Origin: Chondrinema litorale
Lineage (GTDB): Bacteria > Bacteroidota > Bacteroidia > Cytophagales > Flammeovirgaceae
Reading direction: 5' to 3'
Assembly: GCF_026250525.1 (NCBI RefSeq)
Contig: NZ_CP111043.1
Coordinates: 62,001 to 126,000, forward strand
DNA: 64,000 nucleotides
Made by a program: the position numbers and the translations under genes
The notes under the pieces: model-generated
The model's database searches: none
What the model was told of the DNA's origin: nothing
What the model saw: only the letters and a program-made list of their open reading frames with translations
In this document: positions 1 through 8,308 of the stretch, one piece after another
How the letters are laid out: each line of letters begins with the position of its first letter
How positions within the stretch are numbered: position 1 is the stretch's first letter

Positions 1-603
1 AACCTTAATATCATACCAGTCAAGCTTATTTTTTACAATCTCAAAACGCTCTTCATAACTTTCTGCTTTGCACACATCTGTTTCAGAATCTGGCATATTC
101 CAAGTTGAATTATCATATGCAGAATTAATTACAATTAAAGGCTTTACCCCTCCAATTTGAAGCGATGAAATAGTCGTTTTTTTCTCATAATGATGATTCC
201 CTGTACTCTCAAATGTTGATGTAATCGCTTGTTTGTCTTTCCCGATATCTATTATTTCAAATTCGCTATTATCTCCAATTGGTACATCTCCATCAGAAAC
301 AATAGCATCAATTATTATAAAATCATCATTTACCTGCTCAAAAAAATAATAGTTGCGATAACCTATTGTATGTCCAAATATTTGCGAAACAGGAATATCA
401 ATAATTGCTATAAATAGACTCTGATTATCAATATCTACAAACTCATTAAAAACTAATTGATATGTTTCTGGGTCTGTTAAATCTGTGGTTGTTACATCAT
501 TTCTTTCAAAAATCTTTTTTAACAACAAACTATCTTGTTGTATATCTTGAGAATAAGATTCGTAGAAAAACAATATCAGTATAAATTGAAAAAAATATTT
601 CAT
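1..603 (-). CDS. Exported protein of unknown function, cut by the window's left edge
   Basis: The minus strand is open from an ATG at 603 to the window edge, giving at least 201 residues without a stop. The N-terminus is a clear signal peptide: a short lysine start, a hydrophobic run of Phe/Ile/Leu, then a Ser-Gln cleavage-like end near residue 19. The mature part is acidic and soluble-looking, without membrane segments. The family is not recognised. The C-terminus lies outside the window, so length and any C-terminal sorting domain are unknown. A plus-strand frame at 229-417 overlaps it antisense and is not credible. Being a gene is well supported by the long open frame and the signal peptide; function is unknown. 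Confidence 0.75.
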   Translation of the reverse strand, partial: MKYFFQFILILFFYESYSQDIQQDSLLLKKIFERNDVTTTDLTDPETYQLVFNEFVDIDNQSLFIAIIDIPVSQIFGHTIGYRNYYFFEQVNDDFIIIDAIVSDGDVPIGDNSEFEIIDIGKDKQAITSTFESTGNHHYEKKTTISSLQIGGVKPLIVINSAYDNSTWNMPDSETDVCKAESYEERFEIVKNKLDWYDIKV

Positions 604-695
604 ATGACCCCATTAATTTAAAGCTTTATTGGTTAACGTTAAATTTTAAAATCAGACAAATAAACTAAATCATTCACCTCAAACTAACATAAACA

Positions 696-1403
696 TTGAC
701 ACAAAGAAACAGAGGAAAACAATCTAGTGACGACAAAGATTTTGCTGTAAAATGGGACGGTATTTTTACAGAGGCCGCAAACGATTTATGTTTTTTACTC
801 ACTAGAGGATATACATCAGCTTCTGCGTTACAACTTGTAGGTAACAGATACAAAATCAATAAAAGACAAAGGGTTGCCTTAATGCGTATTTGCTCTAGTG
901 AACAAGAAATTGAAGGAAGAAATAAATCTGTTTGTCAAGTAGATAATTTAAAAGGGAATATTGTAGAAATTGACGGATTCAATTTATTGATATTGCTAGA
1001 AGGTGCATTATCTGGTGCCTATATATTTAAAGGAAGGGATGGCACTTTTCGAGATATTTCAAGTGTGCATGGCTCATATAAAAGAGTAACTCAAACTGAA
1101 AAAGCCATATATCTAATTGGAGAAGAACTTAAAAAATTAGAAGTAAAAGCTGTTAAATGGTATCTAGATCAACCAATTTCTAATAGCGGAAGACTCAAAA
1201 CCAGACTAATGGAAATTAGTAATGATTGCAATTTTAATTTTGAAGTGGATTTGGTTTTTTCACCAGATAAAGTATTGGCAGAAAGCAAGCATATTGTAGT
1301 TTCTTCTGATGGTTGGATTCTAGATCAAACTGAAAGATGGTTTAACCTAGGTGTATTTTTAATTGAAAAGCATATTCCAGATGTAAATTTAAAAGTATAC
1401 TAA
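696..1403 (+). CDS. DUF434 domain-containing protein
   Basis: This is a 235-residue soluble protein. Residues about 22-65 match the DUF434 pattern: a run around RGYTSASALQLVGNRYKINK, with LVGNRY followed by KRQRVAL and an Arg. The C-terminal two thirds (DGFNLLILLE, a glycine-rich segment, DQPISNSGRLKTRL, then a late SSDGWILDQ) match the companion domain (DUF5616) usual in this family, which by its motifs may be a nucleotide-binding or nuclease-like fold; the function is not established. The start must be TTG at 696, because a TAA stop lies two codons upstream in frame and no ATG or GTG occurs before the conserved domain. It stands alone and converges with the PAS-LuxR gene, 14 bases away. Family assignment from memory is good; biochemical role unknown. 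Confidence 0.8.
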   Translation: MTQRNRGKQSSDDKDFAVKWDGIFTEAANDLCFLLTRGYTSASALQLVGNRYKINKRQRVALMRICSSEQEIEGRNKSVCQVDNLKGNIVEIDGFNLLILLEGALSGAYIFKGRDGTFRDISSVHGSYKRVTQTEKAIYLIGEELKKLEVKAVKWYLDQPISNSGRLKTRLMEISNDCNFNFEVDLVFSPDKVLAESKHIVVSSDGWILDQTERWFNLGVFLIEKHIPDVNLKVY

Positions 1404-1417
1404 TTTTACTTTGTGTC

Positions 1418-2185
1418 TTAAACCATCAAATTTTGATAGGCATAGCTAATTAACTCATTTGTAGATTGTAATTGGAGTTTCTTTAAAATGTTTTTACGGT
1501 GTGTGCTAACTGTTTGGGCACTTATAGAAAGTTCTTCTGCAATTTGTTTACTATTATTACCTTTAAGTAAAAGACTTACAACATCGTACTCACGCATACT
1601 CAGTTTTTCGTGCAAATTTTCTCTACCAAAAACCTTCTTATAAATGGTCTTATAATTTCTGTATTTATCTAAAATTTTAATTACGCCTGAAATTTTTGGA
1701 TGCACAATATGCTCAAGTACAGAAACATTAATTAACACAATAGATAATTTGCCATCTTCGTCAAGCTCTAAGACATTTACTTGCTCTAAGATTAGCGCAT
1801 AAGTATTCCATTTTGTTTTAAAGCGATAAGAATATTGAAAGATAATATCACCTCTCCTATTTGGTGGATATGAATCTAACACCTCAGTTGACTCTTTGTA
1901 AAACTCATTTACTATATAGCCAACATCTTCTGGGTGAATTAAATTAAGAAAAACTTCAACACTTTTACCTAAAAAATCTTCAACATTGTAACCAAGTGCA
2001 GAAAACACATTATTCCCGATATATTCAAATCTGGATGCATGCATATTCACAATTACAAAAAAACTCCCGGAAAATGGAAGTATTTTTTCAATTTGCTGTT
2101 GTCGAGTAATATGACTTTCTAGCCTTTTTTTATCAATAAATTTATTAGTATGGAATATTTCTTTCCAGATATCGGTATAATCCAT
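1418..2185 (-). CDS. PAS domain plus LuxR-type DNA-binding regulator
   Basis: The protein has 255 residues. Residues about 40-165 form a PAS-like sensor fold (FFVIVNMHASRFEYIGNNV, then ALGYNVEDFLGKSVEVFLNLIHPEDV, the usual PAS progression). The C-terminus (about 190-250) is a LuxR/GerE helix-turn-helix: LSMREYDVVSLLLKGNNSKQ, then IAEELSISAQTVSTHRKNIL. The middle contains no receiver domain, no histidine kinase and no membrane segment, so it is a one-component cytoplasmic regulator in which PAS would sense a ligand, redox state or a partner. Related PAS-LuxR proteins are common in Bacteroidota; targets cannot be predicted. The gene is monocistronic, with a 534-base region upstream holding one possible tiny gene. 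Confidence 0.85.
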   Translation of the reverse strand: MDYTDIWKEIFHTNKFIDKKRLESHITRQQQIEKILPFSGSFFVIVNMHASRFEYIGNNVFSALGYNVEDFLGKSVEVFLNLIHPEDVGYIVNEFYKESTEVLDSYPPNRRGDIIFQYSYRFKTKWNTYALILEQVNVLELDEDGKLSIVLINVSVLEHIVHPKISGVIKILDKYRNYKTIYKKVFGRENLHEKLSMREYDVVSLLLKGNNSKQIAEELSISAQTVSTHRKNILKKLQLQSTNELISYAYQNLMV

Positions 2186-2719
2186 TACTTTTTTATTTTA
2201 ATTTAATGGATTTTAGATCTATATCCCACGAGGTCTTAACTTATAAAAAATAATATTCTGTGTGCGGGCTAAAATCTTGTTAGTTTCTGCGATTTAATAT
2301 TGTTTAGTTATAGTATATTCTCCTGCGCCTATTCTTCCCTTTTATATTTACAAAGTCTCTTTTTAATATCGTCTAATTCAAATTTCAATGCTTTCAGCTC
2401 TCTTTTAATATCTAACTGAGCGTCTATTTGCTTAAAGGTTTTTCTAGCGGTTACTGTCATGATTGGAAATATTTAGTGTTTTGTATAACTCATAATACAA
2501 ACCTTTAACCTAAAACCAATATACTCATAAAATACTATAAATCAGCAAGTTAATTTAAACCACGAATTTGTATTTGTGCCTTTATGGGAATATTTCTGAA
2601 ATTTGGAATTATAAATTCACATTTAAATCAAAAATTCACTTAAACAATATTTCCAACTATATCTTTTATATAAAAGATATAATGTAAAACATCATATAAA
2701 ACCAAATAATAACACTTTA
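2186..2719. other. AT-rich intergenic region between divergent genes, one possible microprotein
   Basis: This is the shared upstream region of the PAS-LuxR gene (leftward) and the TVP38-type gene (rightward). The only coding candidate is the 43-codon minus-strand frame at 2329-2460. An A/T palindromic stretch near 2658-2690 sits just before the rightward gene. No TAnnTTTG -7 element, tRNA or repeat was seen. Confidence 0.5.
2329..2460 (-). CDS. Possible 43-residue charged helical microprotein
   Basis: An ATG at 2460 opens 43 codons ending in TAG at 2329. The product starts MTVTARKTFKQ and continues with a strongly charged Lys/Glu/Asp/Leu heptad-like segment (DIKRELKALKFELDDIKKRL), which would form one amphipathic or coiled-coil helix. 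It has no signal peptide or membrane segment. The composition looks protein-like rather than random translation of AT-rich DNA, and it has the same orientation as the PAS-LuxR gene, whose start lies 144 bases downstream. No family is recognised. It may be a real small gene or chance. Confidence 0.45.
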   Translation of the reverse strand: MTVTARKTFKQIDAQLDIKRELKALKFELDDIKKRLCKYKREE

Positions 2720-3430
2720 ATGCAGCAAACAGCAGAATCAACCAACTCGATTAAACAAAGTAAATTACCTTTATATATTTCTATACTTTTATTGGGAGGT
2801 TTATTAGCTAGTTATTTTCTTATACCAGAAGTAAAGGATTTTTGTAACGAAGCGTGGAATGTATTAACAAGTGACGATCAAAGTAGAATTAAACAATGGG
2901 TAAAACAATTTGGCTGGTGGGGTCCTGTGGTGATTATCATTACTATGTTAGTACAAATGATTTTGTTTGTACTGCCTTCGGTGGCACTTATGGTTGTAAC
3001 AATTCTTGCTTATGGCCCAGTATGGGGAAGTTTATTGGTTTTATTATCTATTTTTATAGCTGCATCTGCTGCTTATGCTATTGGCAATTACTTTGGCCCT
3101 GTAATTATTGAAAAGCTAATTGGAAAAAAATCTAAAAAGAAGACTGCTCAATTTATAGAAGATTACGGCTTTTGGGCAGTTGTTATCACCAGAATAAACC
3201 CTTTCCTTTCTAATGATGCCATCAGTTTTGTCGCAGGAATATTAAAAATGAATTATGGGAAATTTATTGGCGCTACTCTACTTGGTATTACTCCCCTCAC
3301 TATTTTAATTGCTATTATGGGTAAAAGTACCGATTCGCTAAAAACTGGCTTATTTTGGGGCTCTCTAGTAAGCCTTATCATTTTTGGATTATACGTTTAC
3401 TGGGATAAGAAGAAGAGAAAACAAAATTAA
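2720..3430 (+). CDS. TVP38/TMEM64 (DedA-superfamily) membrane protein
   Basis: The protein has 236 residues with about five to six membrane segments. After a cytoplasmic start comes a TM at about 18-36, then the VTT/SNARE-associated core: an amphipathic entry helix with FGWWGPVVIIITMLVQMILF, a Gly-rich segment (YGPVWGSLLVLLSIFIAASA), and the conserved R-x-N-P-F-L-x-N-D-A motif (ARG-INPFLSNDA near 165-175) followed by GILKMNYGKFIGATLLGITP. The G-x-x-x-G/F-x-x-R-x-NPF-N-x-A pattern is diagnostic of this family, which includes lipid scramblases and transport-linked proteins in the inner membrane. The next gene starts 7 bases downstream, so the two are probably co-transcribed. Substrate unknown. 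Confidence 0.85.
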   Translation: MQQTAESTNSIKQSKLPLYISILLLGGLLASYFLIPEVKDFCNEAWNVLTSDDQSRIKQWVKQFGWWGPVVIIITMLVQMILFVLPSVALMVVTILAYGPVWGSLLVLLSIFIAASAAYAIGNYFGPVIIEKLIGKKSKKKTAQFIEDYGFWAVVITRINPFLSNDAISFVAGILKMNYGKFIGATLLGITPLTILIAIMGKSTDSLKTGLFWGSLVSLIIFGLYVYWDKKKRKQN

Positions 3431-3437
3431 ATTTATA

Positions 3438-3977
3438 ATGGACTCATTATTACAATGTTATATTGAATTTATTCCTAAACAATCTTTCTATTCAATATAT
3501 AATGGGAAATATAGTGCTTTAGAATGTTTTAATAGTGATTCATTTAACTGTAGAGAAAAAATAACTGATTTATGGTTAGATAATCCCCTTAAAATTAAAA
3601 AAGTAAAACCTTCTTTAAATTCATTTACCCTTAACCCCCTAAAAACTAAAATTAGTGATAACGAGATATTTAATGGTTTTCTAGATACAAATTATTTCTG
3701 GATAGAATTTGATAAACTATCCAATATTATTACTTACTTCCAATTTGGAGTTGATATTTCTATTAAAGCAACTAAAGACTTTGTAGCAAATATACTTAAA
3801 CTAGCTAACCATTTTGATCTTTTACTGCTTGGTTCAAACTTTAAAGTATTTGAAGCAACTGAAAATGACATAGATCAATATTTTAGGAGTTCTCCAGCCT
3901 ATAAATTTATTAAAGATGAAATTCAGTTTTTAGCAGATGTAAAAGCAGGAAGGATTAAACCTGACACACCTTTTTAA
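3438..3977 (+). CDS. Uncharacterised cytoplasmic protein downstream of the TVP38-type gene
   Basis: I place the start at the ATG at 3438 (179 residues, MDSLLQCYIEF...), 7 bases after the stop of the upstream gene; an in-frame extension to 3384 would overlap that gene and encodes only its out-of-frame tail. The protein has no signal peptide or membrane segment and is mixed alpha/beta in composition, with an F-x-x-x-x-N-Y-F-W-I-E-F-D segment in the middle and an aromatic/acidic C-terminal part (ENDIDQYFRSSPAYKFIKDE). No family is recognised. Its context suggests co-expression with the membrane protein. It converges with the next gene with only a few bases between the stops. Confidence 0.65.
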   Translation: MDSLLQCYIEFIPKQSFYSIYNGKYSALECFNSDSFNCREKITDLWLDNPLKIKKVKPSLNSFTLNPLKTKISDNEIFNGFLDTNYFWIEFDKLSNIITYFQFGVDISIKATKDFVANILKLANHFDLLLLGSNFKVFEATENDIDQYFRSSPAYKFIKDEIQFLADVKAGRIKPDTPF

Positions 3978-3980
3978 ACC

Positions 3981-4256
3981 TTATTTCCTCACAGAAGCTT
4001 GCAGGCCTTCTGGCTTTTCTTTCAATTGCTGTTTGCAGTAAGTGATAAAACCTACTAATTGAAAGTTGATTGGTTCTGGCAATCTATATTGAATTACCTT
4101 TCTAACAGACATCTCTAAATAACAATCATCCTCACAAATATTGAAAATTGCAGAGCGAGATTGCATCATATCTATTTGACCTTGTTTATAGGCAAATAGA
4201 TAAACTCCTAGAGAAATAGCAAGTGTATAACAGGTTGTTAGTATTAGTTTTTTCAT
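3981..4256 (-). CDS. Small single-membrane-span protein, unknown
   Basis: The product has 91 residues starting from the ATG at 4256; a TTG two codons further out (4262) is possible but adds nothing. Residues 3-24 form a signal-anchor or signal peptide (LILTTCYTLAISLGVYLFAY). The mature part has a CEDDCYLEM segment with two cysteines and a later cysteine (ITYCKQQ), compatible with periplasmic disulfides. No family is recognised. It lies in the same orientation as, and 102 bases downstream of, the sterol-desaturase-type gene, so co-transcription is possible but not shown. Confidence 0.6.
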   Translation of the reverse strand: MKKLILTTCYTLAISLGVYLFAYKQGQIDMMQSRSAIFNICEDDCYLEMSVRKVIQYRLPEPINFQLVGFITYCKQQLKEKPEGLQASVRK

Positions 4257-4358
4257 ACTCAAAAAACGCTAATGCAAATATCAGATTATCAGCATTTTGG
4301 CATGAATCAATGCATTGTAATTTTTAAGAAAATTTATTATTATTCTTAGAATATAATA

Positions 4359-5153
4359 TCAAGTATTTTTATACTTACCTTTATTTAGTCGCTCTAAAAC
4401 AGCTTGATAATCAGCACTTTCAGTATCCATCCATTTATCCCAAAAAGTGAAGTATAAACCATAATTTGCAGTAAATTTAGCATGATGCAAAGTGTGATGT
4501 GTAGCTCCTATTAACCATTTTCCTATAACATTTTTTTCAAATCCATTCGGATAAACCTCAATATTTAAATGATTAATAAAACTTGAAACTGTCATTAAAA
4601 TGAGCAACAAAGCGATCGCAGTGTAATGCATTGGGTAAAACAATAAAAAGAGTGGCAGTACCAATGTCTGCAATATACCCTCGAATGGATGAAAAGAAAA
4701 TGCTGTCCAAGGTGATGGTGTAATACTTTCGTGATGTGCTTTATGTACAATTTTAAATACAGAGGGCTTGTGCATCCATCTATGTAGCCAATAATAATAA
4801 GTTTCATGAATCAGTAGAAAAAAACAGATACTTAAAGGGTAATTCCACCAAGGATAAGCTCCCAGTTCAATATAAACTTTGGTATATCCATTTTGCCAAA
4901 GTATTAACATGTAAACTCCGGTAATGGCAAATATTAAAGAAGTGATAGCTGACCAGACTAGTTCTTTTATTAATATATTTTTATTCCGAGGTTTTATTGA
5001 AATCTTTCTAGCTGTATAATCATGCTTCAAAAAAACATAAAATATTAAATCTAACATACCTGCTAAAAGCACATACCTAAAGAAAATAGCAAGAAAGGTA
5101 AAGAAGGTTGTAGCAAGAAAAATAGTAGGCTCAGAAAAATTTATATCATTCAT
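4359..5153 (-). CDS. Sterol desaturase / fatty acid hydroxylase family di-iron enzyme
   Basis: This is a 264-residue integral membrane protein. I take the ATG at 5153; the TTG at 5162 is an in-frame alternative. The family histidine boxes are all visible: HETYYYWLHRWMH, HKAHHES, NHLNIE and THHTLHH, which together bind a di-iron centre facing the cytoplasm. Four or so hydrophobic segments surround them (about 12-30, 50-75, 92-110, 150-175). The superfamily includes C-5 sterol desaturases, alkylglycerol monooxygenases, and lipid or carotenoid hydroxylases, so the substrate here is open; a membrane lipid is a reasonable inference. Monooxygenases of this family need O2 and a reductase. No neighbouring pathway genes narrow the role. 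Confidence 0.85.
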   Translation of the reverse strand: MNDINFSEPTIFLATTFFTFLAIFFRYVLLAGMLDLIFYVFLKHDYTARKISIKPRNKNILIKELVWSAITSLIFAITGVYMLILWQNGYTKVYIELGAYPWWNYPLSICFFLLIHETYYYWLHRWMHKPSVFKIVHKAHHESITPSPWTAFSFHPFEGILQTLVLPLFLLFYPMHYTAIALLLILMTVSSFINHLNIEVYPNGFEKNVIGKWLIGATHHTLHHAKFTANYGLYFTFWDKWMDTESADYQAVLERLNKGKYKNT

Positions 5154-5353
5154 AATTAGCAAAGTGCATCATTTGGTAACAAATATCACAGAAAGCAAAT
5201 ACTTAAACTGCTAATTTTAGCTTATTCTGAAAGATTTATTTTATACAATCTGAAAGCATGTTCAAAACTTTGTTTGATATTACCGATATTTGAACCCATT
5301 AAAGTTACACTTAGTTTAATAGCTGAGCATCAGTGATAACAATTAAAATTCAC

Positions 5354-7519
5354 ATGAAAAAGACATTATTTACCTTCATACTATCATTAATTACGTTCTC
5401 GATTTTTGCACAAATCGAGAATCATGTAAGCTGGAAAAAGAAGCTTTCTAAACAAGAAGCCTCAGTAGGTGAAGAAATTGAACTTATATTTGAAGCTGAT
5501 ATTGATAAAGACTGGTACTTATATTCTTCAGACTTTGATCCGGATTTAGGCCCGATGATAACAGAGTTTAAATTTGAAGAAAATAGCTCATATCAGCTTA
5601 TAGGAGATATAAAACCTATAAACCCTAAAAGAAAATACGACTCCTTAATTTGGGATGGCGAATACACCTATTTTACAAAAAAAGGAGAATTCGTACAGAA
5701 AGTAAAAGTCTTATCTAAAGACTTTAATGTGAAAGTTTCTATCGAAGGTCAAACGTGTAGCGACATAGACGGAAAATGTATCTTGTTTACCAAAGATTTT
5801 ACTTTTAACAACTTAAAAGTTACTCCTGCAAAAACTGCAGAAGTTGTACAAAAAACATCTGAAATTGAAGATACAAAAGCGATTGCAAAAGAAACTGAAA
5901 CGGTTAAAAAAGTAGAGGAAGAAAAGACAGATGAAAAATTAGCAGAATCTAAACCGAAAGAAACATTTGCTAAAACTGAAACTCAAGAAGTTCTTAAGGA
6001 AGAACCCGATACTAAAAAAGCAAAAAGTGATAATCTAAGTGTTGTAAATAGTGATGAAGAAGGATCTTTGATTATGTTTATGCTAGCTGCTTTTTTAGGT
6101 GGTCTAGCAGCTATTTTGACTCCTTGTGTATTTCCAATGATTCCGATGACAGTTTCATTTTTTACACATAGAGCTGGAAAAGGCTCAGCCATCATTTACG
6201 GTATATCCATCATCTTAATTTACACCATTGTTGGAGTTGTATTAGCACTGCTTTTTGGCGCTACCATTGGTAATGTATTAAGTACACACTGGTTGCCAAA
6301 CCTCATTTTCTTTGGTGTATTTTTATTCTTTTCGCTCTCATTCTTCGGAATGTTCGAGATCATATTACCGAGTAAATTAGTAAACAATGTAGATAAGCAA
6401 GCCGATAAAGGAGGTTTCTTAGGCCCTTTCTTTATGGCGCTCACTTTGGTTTTAGTTTCATTCTCATGTACTGGGCCAATCGTTGGGAGTATCTTGGTAG
6501 CTTCTGCTGGTGGAGAAATTTTAAAACCAGTAGCTGGTATGTTTGCCTTCTCTTTAGCTTTTGCATTACCATTTTCTGTATTCGCATTTTTCCCTTCTTT
6601 GATGCAAAAAATGCCAAAATCTGGTGGATGGTTAAATTCTGTAAAAGTGACAATGGGCTTTGTAGAGTTAGCTTTAGCATTCAAATTCTTAAGTATGGCA
6701 GACCAAGTTTACCATTGGGGAATTCTTGACAGAGAAGTTTATATCGCTATATGGATTGCCATTGCACTTTGCATGGGCTTATATTTCCTTGGATACATTA
6801 GATTACCACATGATAGCAAAGTAGAAACAGTTTCTGTACAGCGTTTACTATTGGGTGTAGCAAGCTTTGCTTTTGTAATTTATTTAGTTCCAGGCATGTT
6901 TGGCGCACCACTAAAAGCACTTTCTGGTTATTTGCCACCAAGAACTACGCATGATTTTGATTTAACAAAATTGACAACATCGAGTGTAAGCAACATAGCT
7001 CATACTAATGCGCCTGTTGAAGAAATTAAACACGCAGATAAATTTGAAATGCCACATGGACTTACTGGTTATTTCGACTATGAGCAAGGCATGGAAGTAG
7101 CCAAAAAGCTTAACAAACCAGTTTTACTAGATTTTACCGGACATGCCTGTGTGAACTGTAGAAAGATGGAAGATTTTGTATGGGGTGAATCGCCAGTTTT
7201 AGATAGACTTAGCAATGACTATGTAATTATTTCTCTCTATGTGGATGATAGAACCTCATTACCTGAGCAAGATTGGGTTGTTTCTGAGACAGATGGAAAA
7301 GTAAAGAAAACTATCGGGCAAGTAAATGCTGATATACAAATTTCAAGATTTAACAATAATGCTCAGCCATTTTATGTATTACTAAGCAACGATGAAGAAG
7401 TTCTGGTAAAACCTCCAATCGGTTATCAGCCAGACACTCAATTATTCATAGATTATTTAGAAGAAGGGAAAAAAGCTTTTAAGCAACACCAAAAAGAATT
7501 GGTAAGCACTATTAAGTAA
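5354..7519 (+). CDS. dsbD: Thiol:disulfide interchange protein DsbD (three-domain)
   Basis: DsbD passes electrons from cytoplasmic thioredoxin across the inner membrane to periplasmic thiol proteins. I start it at the ATG at 5354 (721 residues), which begins a normal signal peptide MKKTLFTFILSL ending FAQ; the GTG at 5333 only adds a tail. The N-terminal alpha-like domain has the redox pair Cys135 and Cys142. Residues about 165-225 are a Lys/Glu/Thr-rich linker. The membrane beta domain spans roughly 235-530 with its two buried cysteines at about 258 (LTPCVFP) and 372 (FSCTGP). The C-terminal thioredoxin-like gamma domain has C599-V-N-C602. All catalytic cysteines are present. A strong terminator follows. 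Length is above the roughly 570 of E. coli DsbD, mainly because of the linker and an extended gamma domain. Confidence 0.93.
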   Translation: MKKTLFTFILSLITFSIFAQIENHVSWKKKLSKQEASVGEEIELIFEADIDKDWYLYSSDFDPDLGPMITEFKFEENSSYQLIGDIKPINPKRKYDSLIWDGEYTYFTKKGEFVQKVKVLSKDFNVKVSIEGQTCSDIDGKCILFTKDFTFNNLKVTPAKTAEVVQKTSEIEDTKAIAKETETVKKVEEEKTDEKLAESKPKETFAKTETQEVLKEEPDTKKAKSDNLSVVNSDEEGSLIMFMLAAFLGGLAAILTPCVFPMIPMTVSFFTHRAGKGSAIIYGISIILIYTIVGVVLALLFGATIGNVLSTHWLPNLIFFGVFLFFSLSFFGMFEIILPSKLVNNVDKQADKGGFLGPFFMALTLVLVSFSCTGPIVGSILVASAGGEILKPVAGMFAFSLAFALPFSVFAFFPSLMQKMPKSGGWLNSVKVTMGFVELALAFKFLSMADQVYHWGILDREVYIAIWIAIALCMGLYFLGYIRLPHDSKVETVSVQRLLLGVASFAFVIYLVPGMFGAPLKALSGYLPPRTTHDFDLTKLTTSSVSNIAHTNAPVEEIKHADKFEMPHGLTGYFDYEQGMEVAKKLNKPVLLDFTGHACVNCRKMEDFVWGESPVLDRLSNDYVIISLYVDDRTSLPEQDWVVSETDGKVKKTIGQVNADIQISRFNNNAQPFYVLLSNDEEVLVKPPIGYQPDTQLFIDYLEEGKKAFKQHQKELVSTIK

Positions 7520-7524
7520 AAAAG

Positions 7525-7555
7525 AAAGTCCTCCAAAGTTGGAGGACTTTTTTTT
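7525..7555. terminator. Rho-independent terminator between dsbD and the DUF4129 gene
   Basis: A perfect 10-bp stem, 7525-7534 paired with 7541-7550, is followed by eight T on the plus strand. A short A run on the other side could let it also serve the converging leftward operon. Confidence 0.9.
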
Positions 7556-7576
7556 CATCATTAATTCCTTTCAAAC

Positions 7577-8308
7577 TCAAGCCAATACTTTCTTCTGGAT
7601 TTGTTGATTTAAATGCTCATAAATCTCTTTAGCCTTTTCAAAGTTTTGCCTATCTAAAGAAAAATCTCCATAACAGATATATTCAAAATATCTGGTTAAA
7701 GATTCGAAATCTTGCTTTATACCTATACCTTCTATCTCCGCTTCGTAATCGTGATTAGTTTTATGAGATTTCCATTTTATAAACTCTCTTGAATCTAAAG
7801 ATTTTAACAAAGCCAAGTATAAAATTCTTACAGCTGTTTTATATTCTTCAGCTTTAATTGCATCATCTAATGCTTTATTAAAGTCTATCTCATGGATATT
7901 TTCAGTAAAAAAACCTTTTTTATCTTTCTTTGCCTCACTCCCTTTGAAAAAGATACCACGAGAATCTACATCGAGTAGTTTAGAAAAGAGGTAAATCATT
8001 ACCAAACCAGAAATTACATATAATACATTTTTTGTTACTTCTCCATTTTGTCCCATCATATTAAAGAAGTTACCAATTTGTTCAGCTATCCACATTCCGA
8101 TTAACTCCCAAATACTATAACTTCTCTGTATATCTTTTCGATTGTAATCAAAAGCATCATCCTTAGCTAATTCTTCCAGCTTCTCAGAATCAAAACTTCT
8201 CTTTATCGCATCAGGTTCTTCTGGAATAGAGTCGTTTTGAGCATAACCTACATTGCCTGCAAGGCTTAAAGTTATAAGTACTAAGAATAATTGAATTTTA
8301 TGTCTCAT
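7577..8308 (-). CDS. Membrane-anchored DUF4129-type protein
   Basis: The protein has 243 residues with a signal peptide (MRHKIQLFLVLITLSLAGNV, ending YAQ), an acidic linker, an amphipathic WELIGMWIAEQIGNFF region, one membrane span at about 93-112 and a cytoplasmic-type C-terminal domain rich in short helices (A-V-R-I-L-Y-L-A-L-L-K-S-L, then W-K-S-H-K-T-N-x-D-Y, YFEYICYGDF, then a helix). The pattern resembles DUF4129, a domain commonly found at the C-terminus of transglutaminase-like proteins and in the SpoIIM/MoxR/DUF58 cluster. Its ATG overlaps the preceding gene's stop by 4 bases, so it is translationally coupled as the last gene of a three-gene operon. Function unknown. Confidence 0.75.
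   Translation of the reverse strand: MRHKIQLFLVLITLSLAGNVGYAQNDSIPEEPDAIKRSFDSEKLEELAKDDAFDYNRKDIQRSYSIWELIGMWIAEQIGNFFNMMGQNGEVTKNVLYVISGLVMIYLFSKLLDVDSRGIFFKGSEAKKDKKGFFTENIHEIDFNKALDDAIKAEEYKTAVRILYLALLKSLDSREFIKWKSHKTNHDYEAEIEGIGIKQDFESLTRYFEYICYGDFSLDRQNFEKAKEIYEHLNQQIQKKVLA

Noticed and set aside
229..417. 62-codon plus-strand frame at the left edge
   Set aside because: It is opposite to the 201-codon exported protein and looks like translated AT-rich antisense.
6220..6684. Long minus-strand frame inside dsbD
   Set aside because: It is antisense to the membrane domain of DsbD. Its product is low-complexity, with no start signal or domain, while the plus-strand frame is full-length and conserved.
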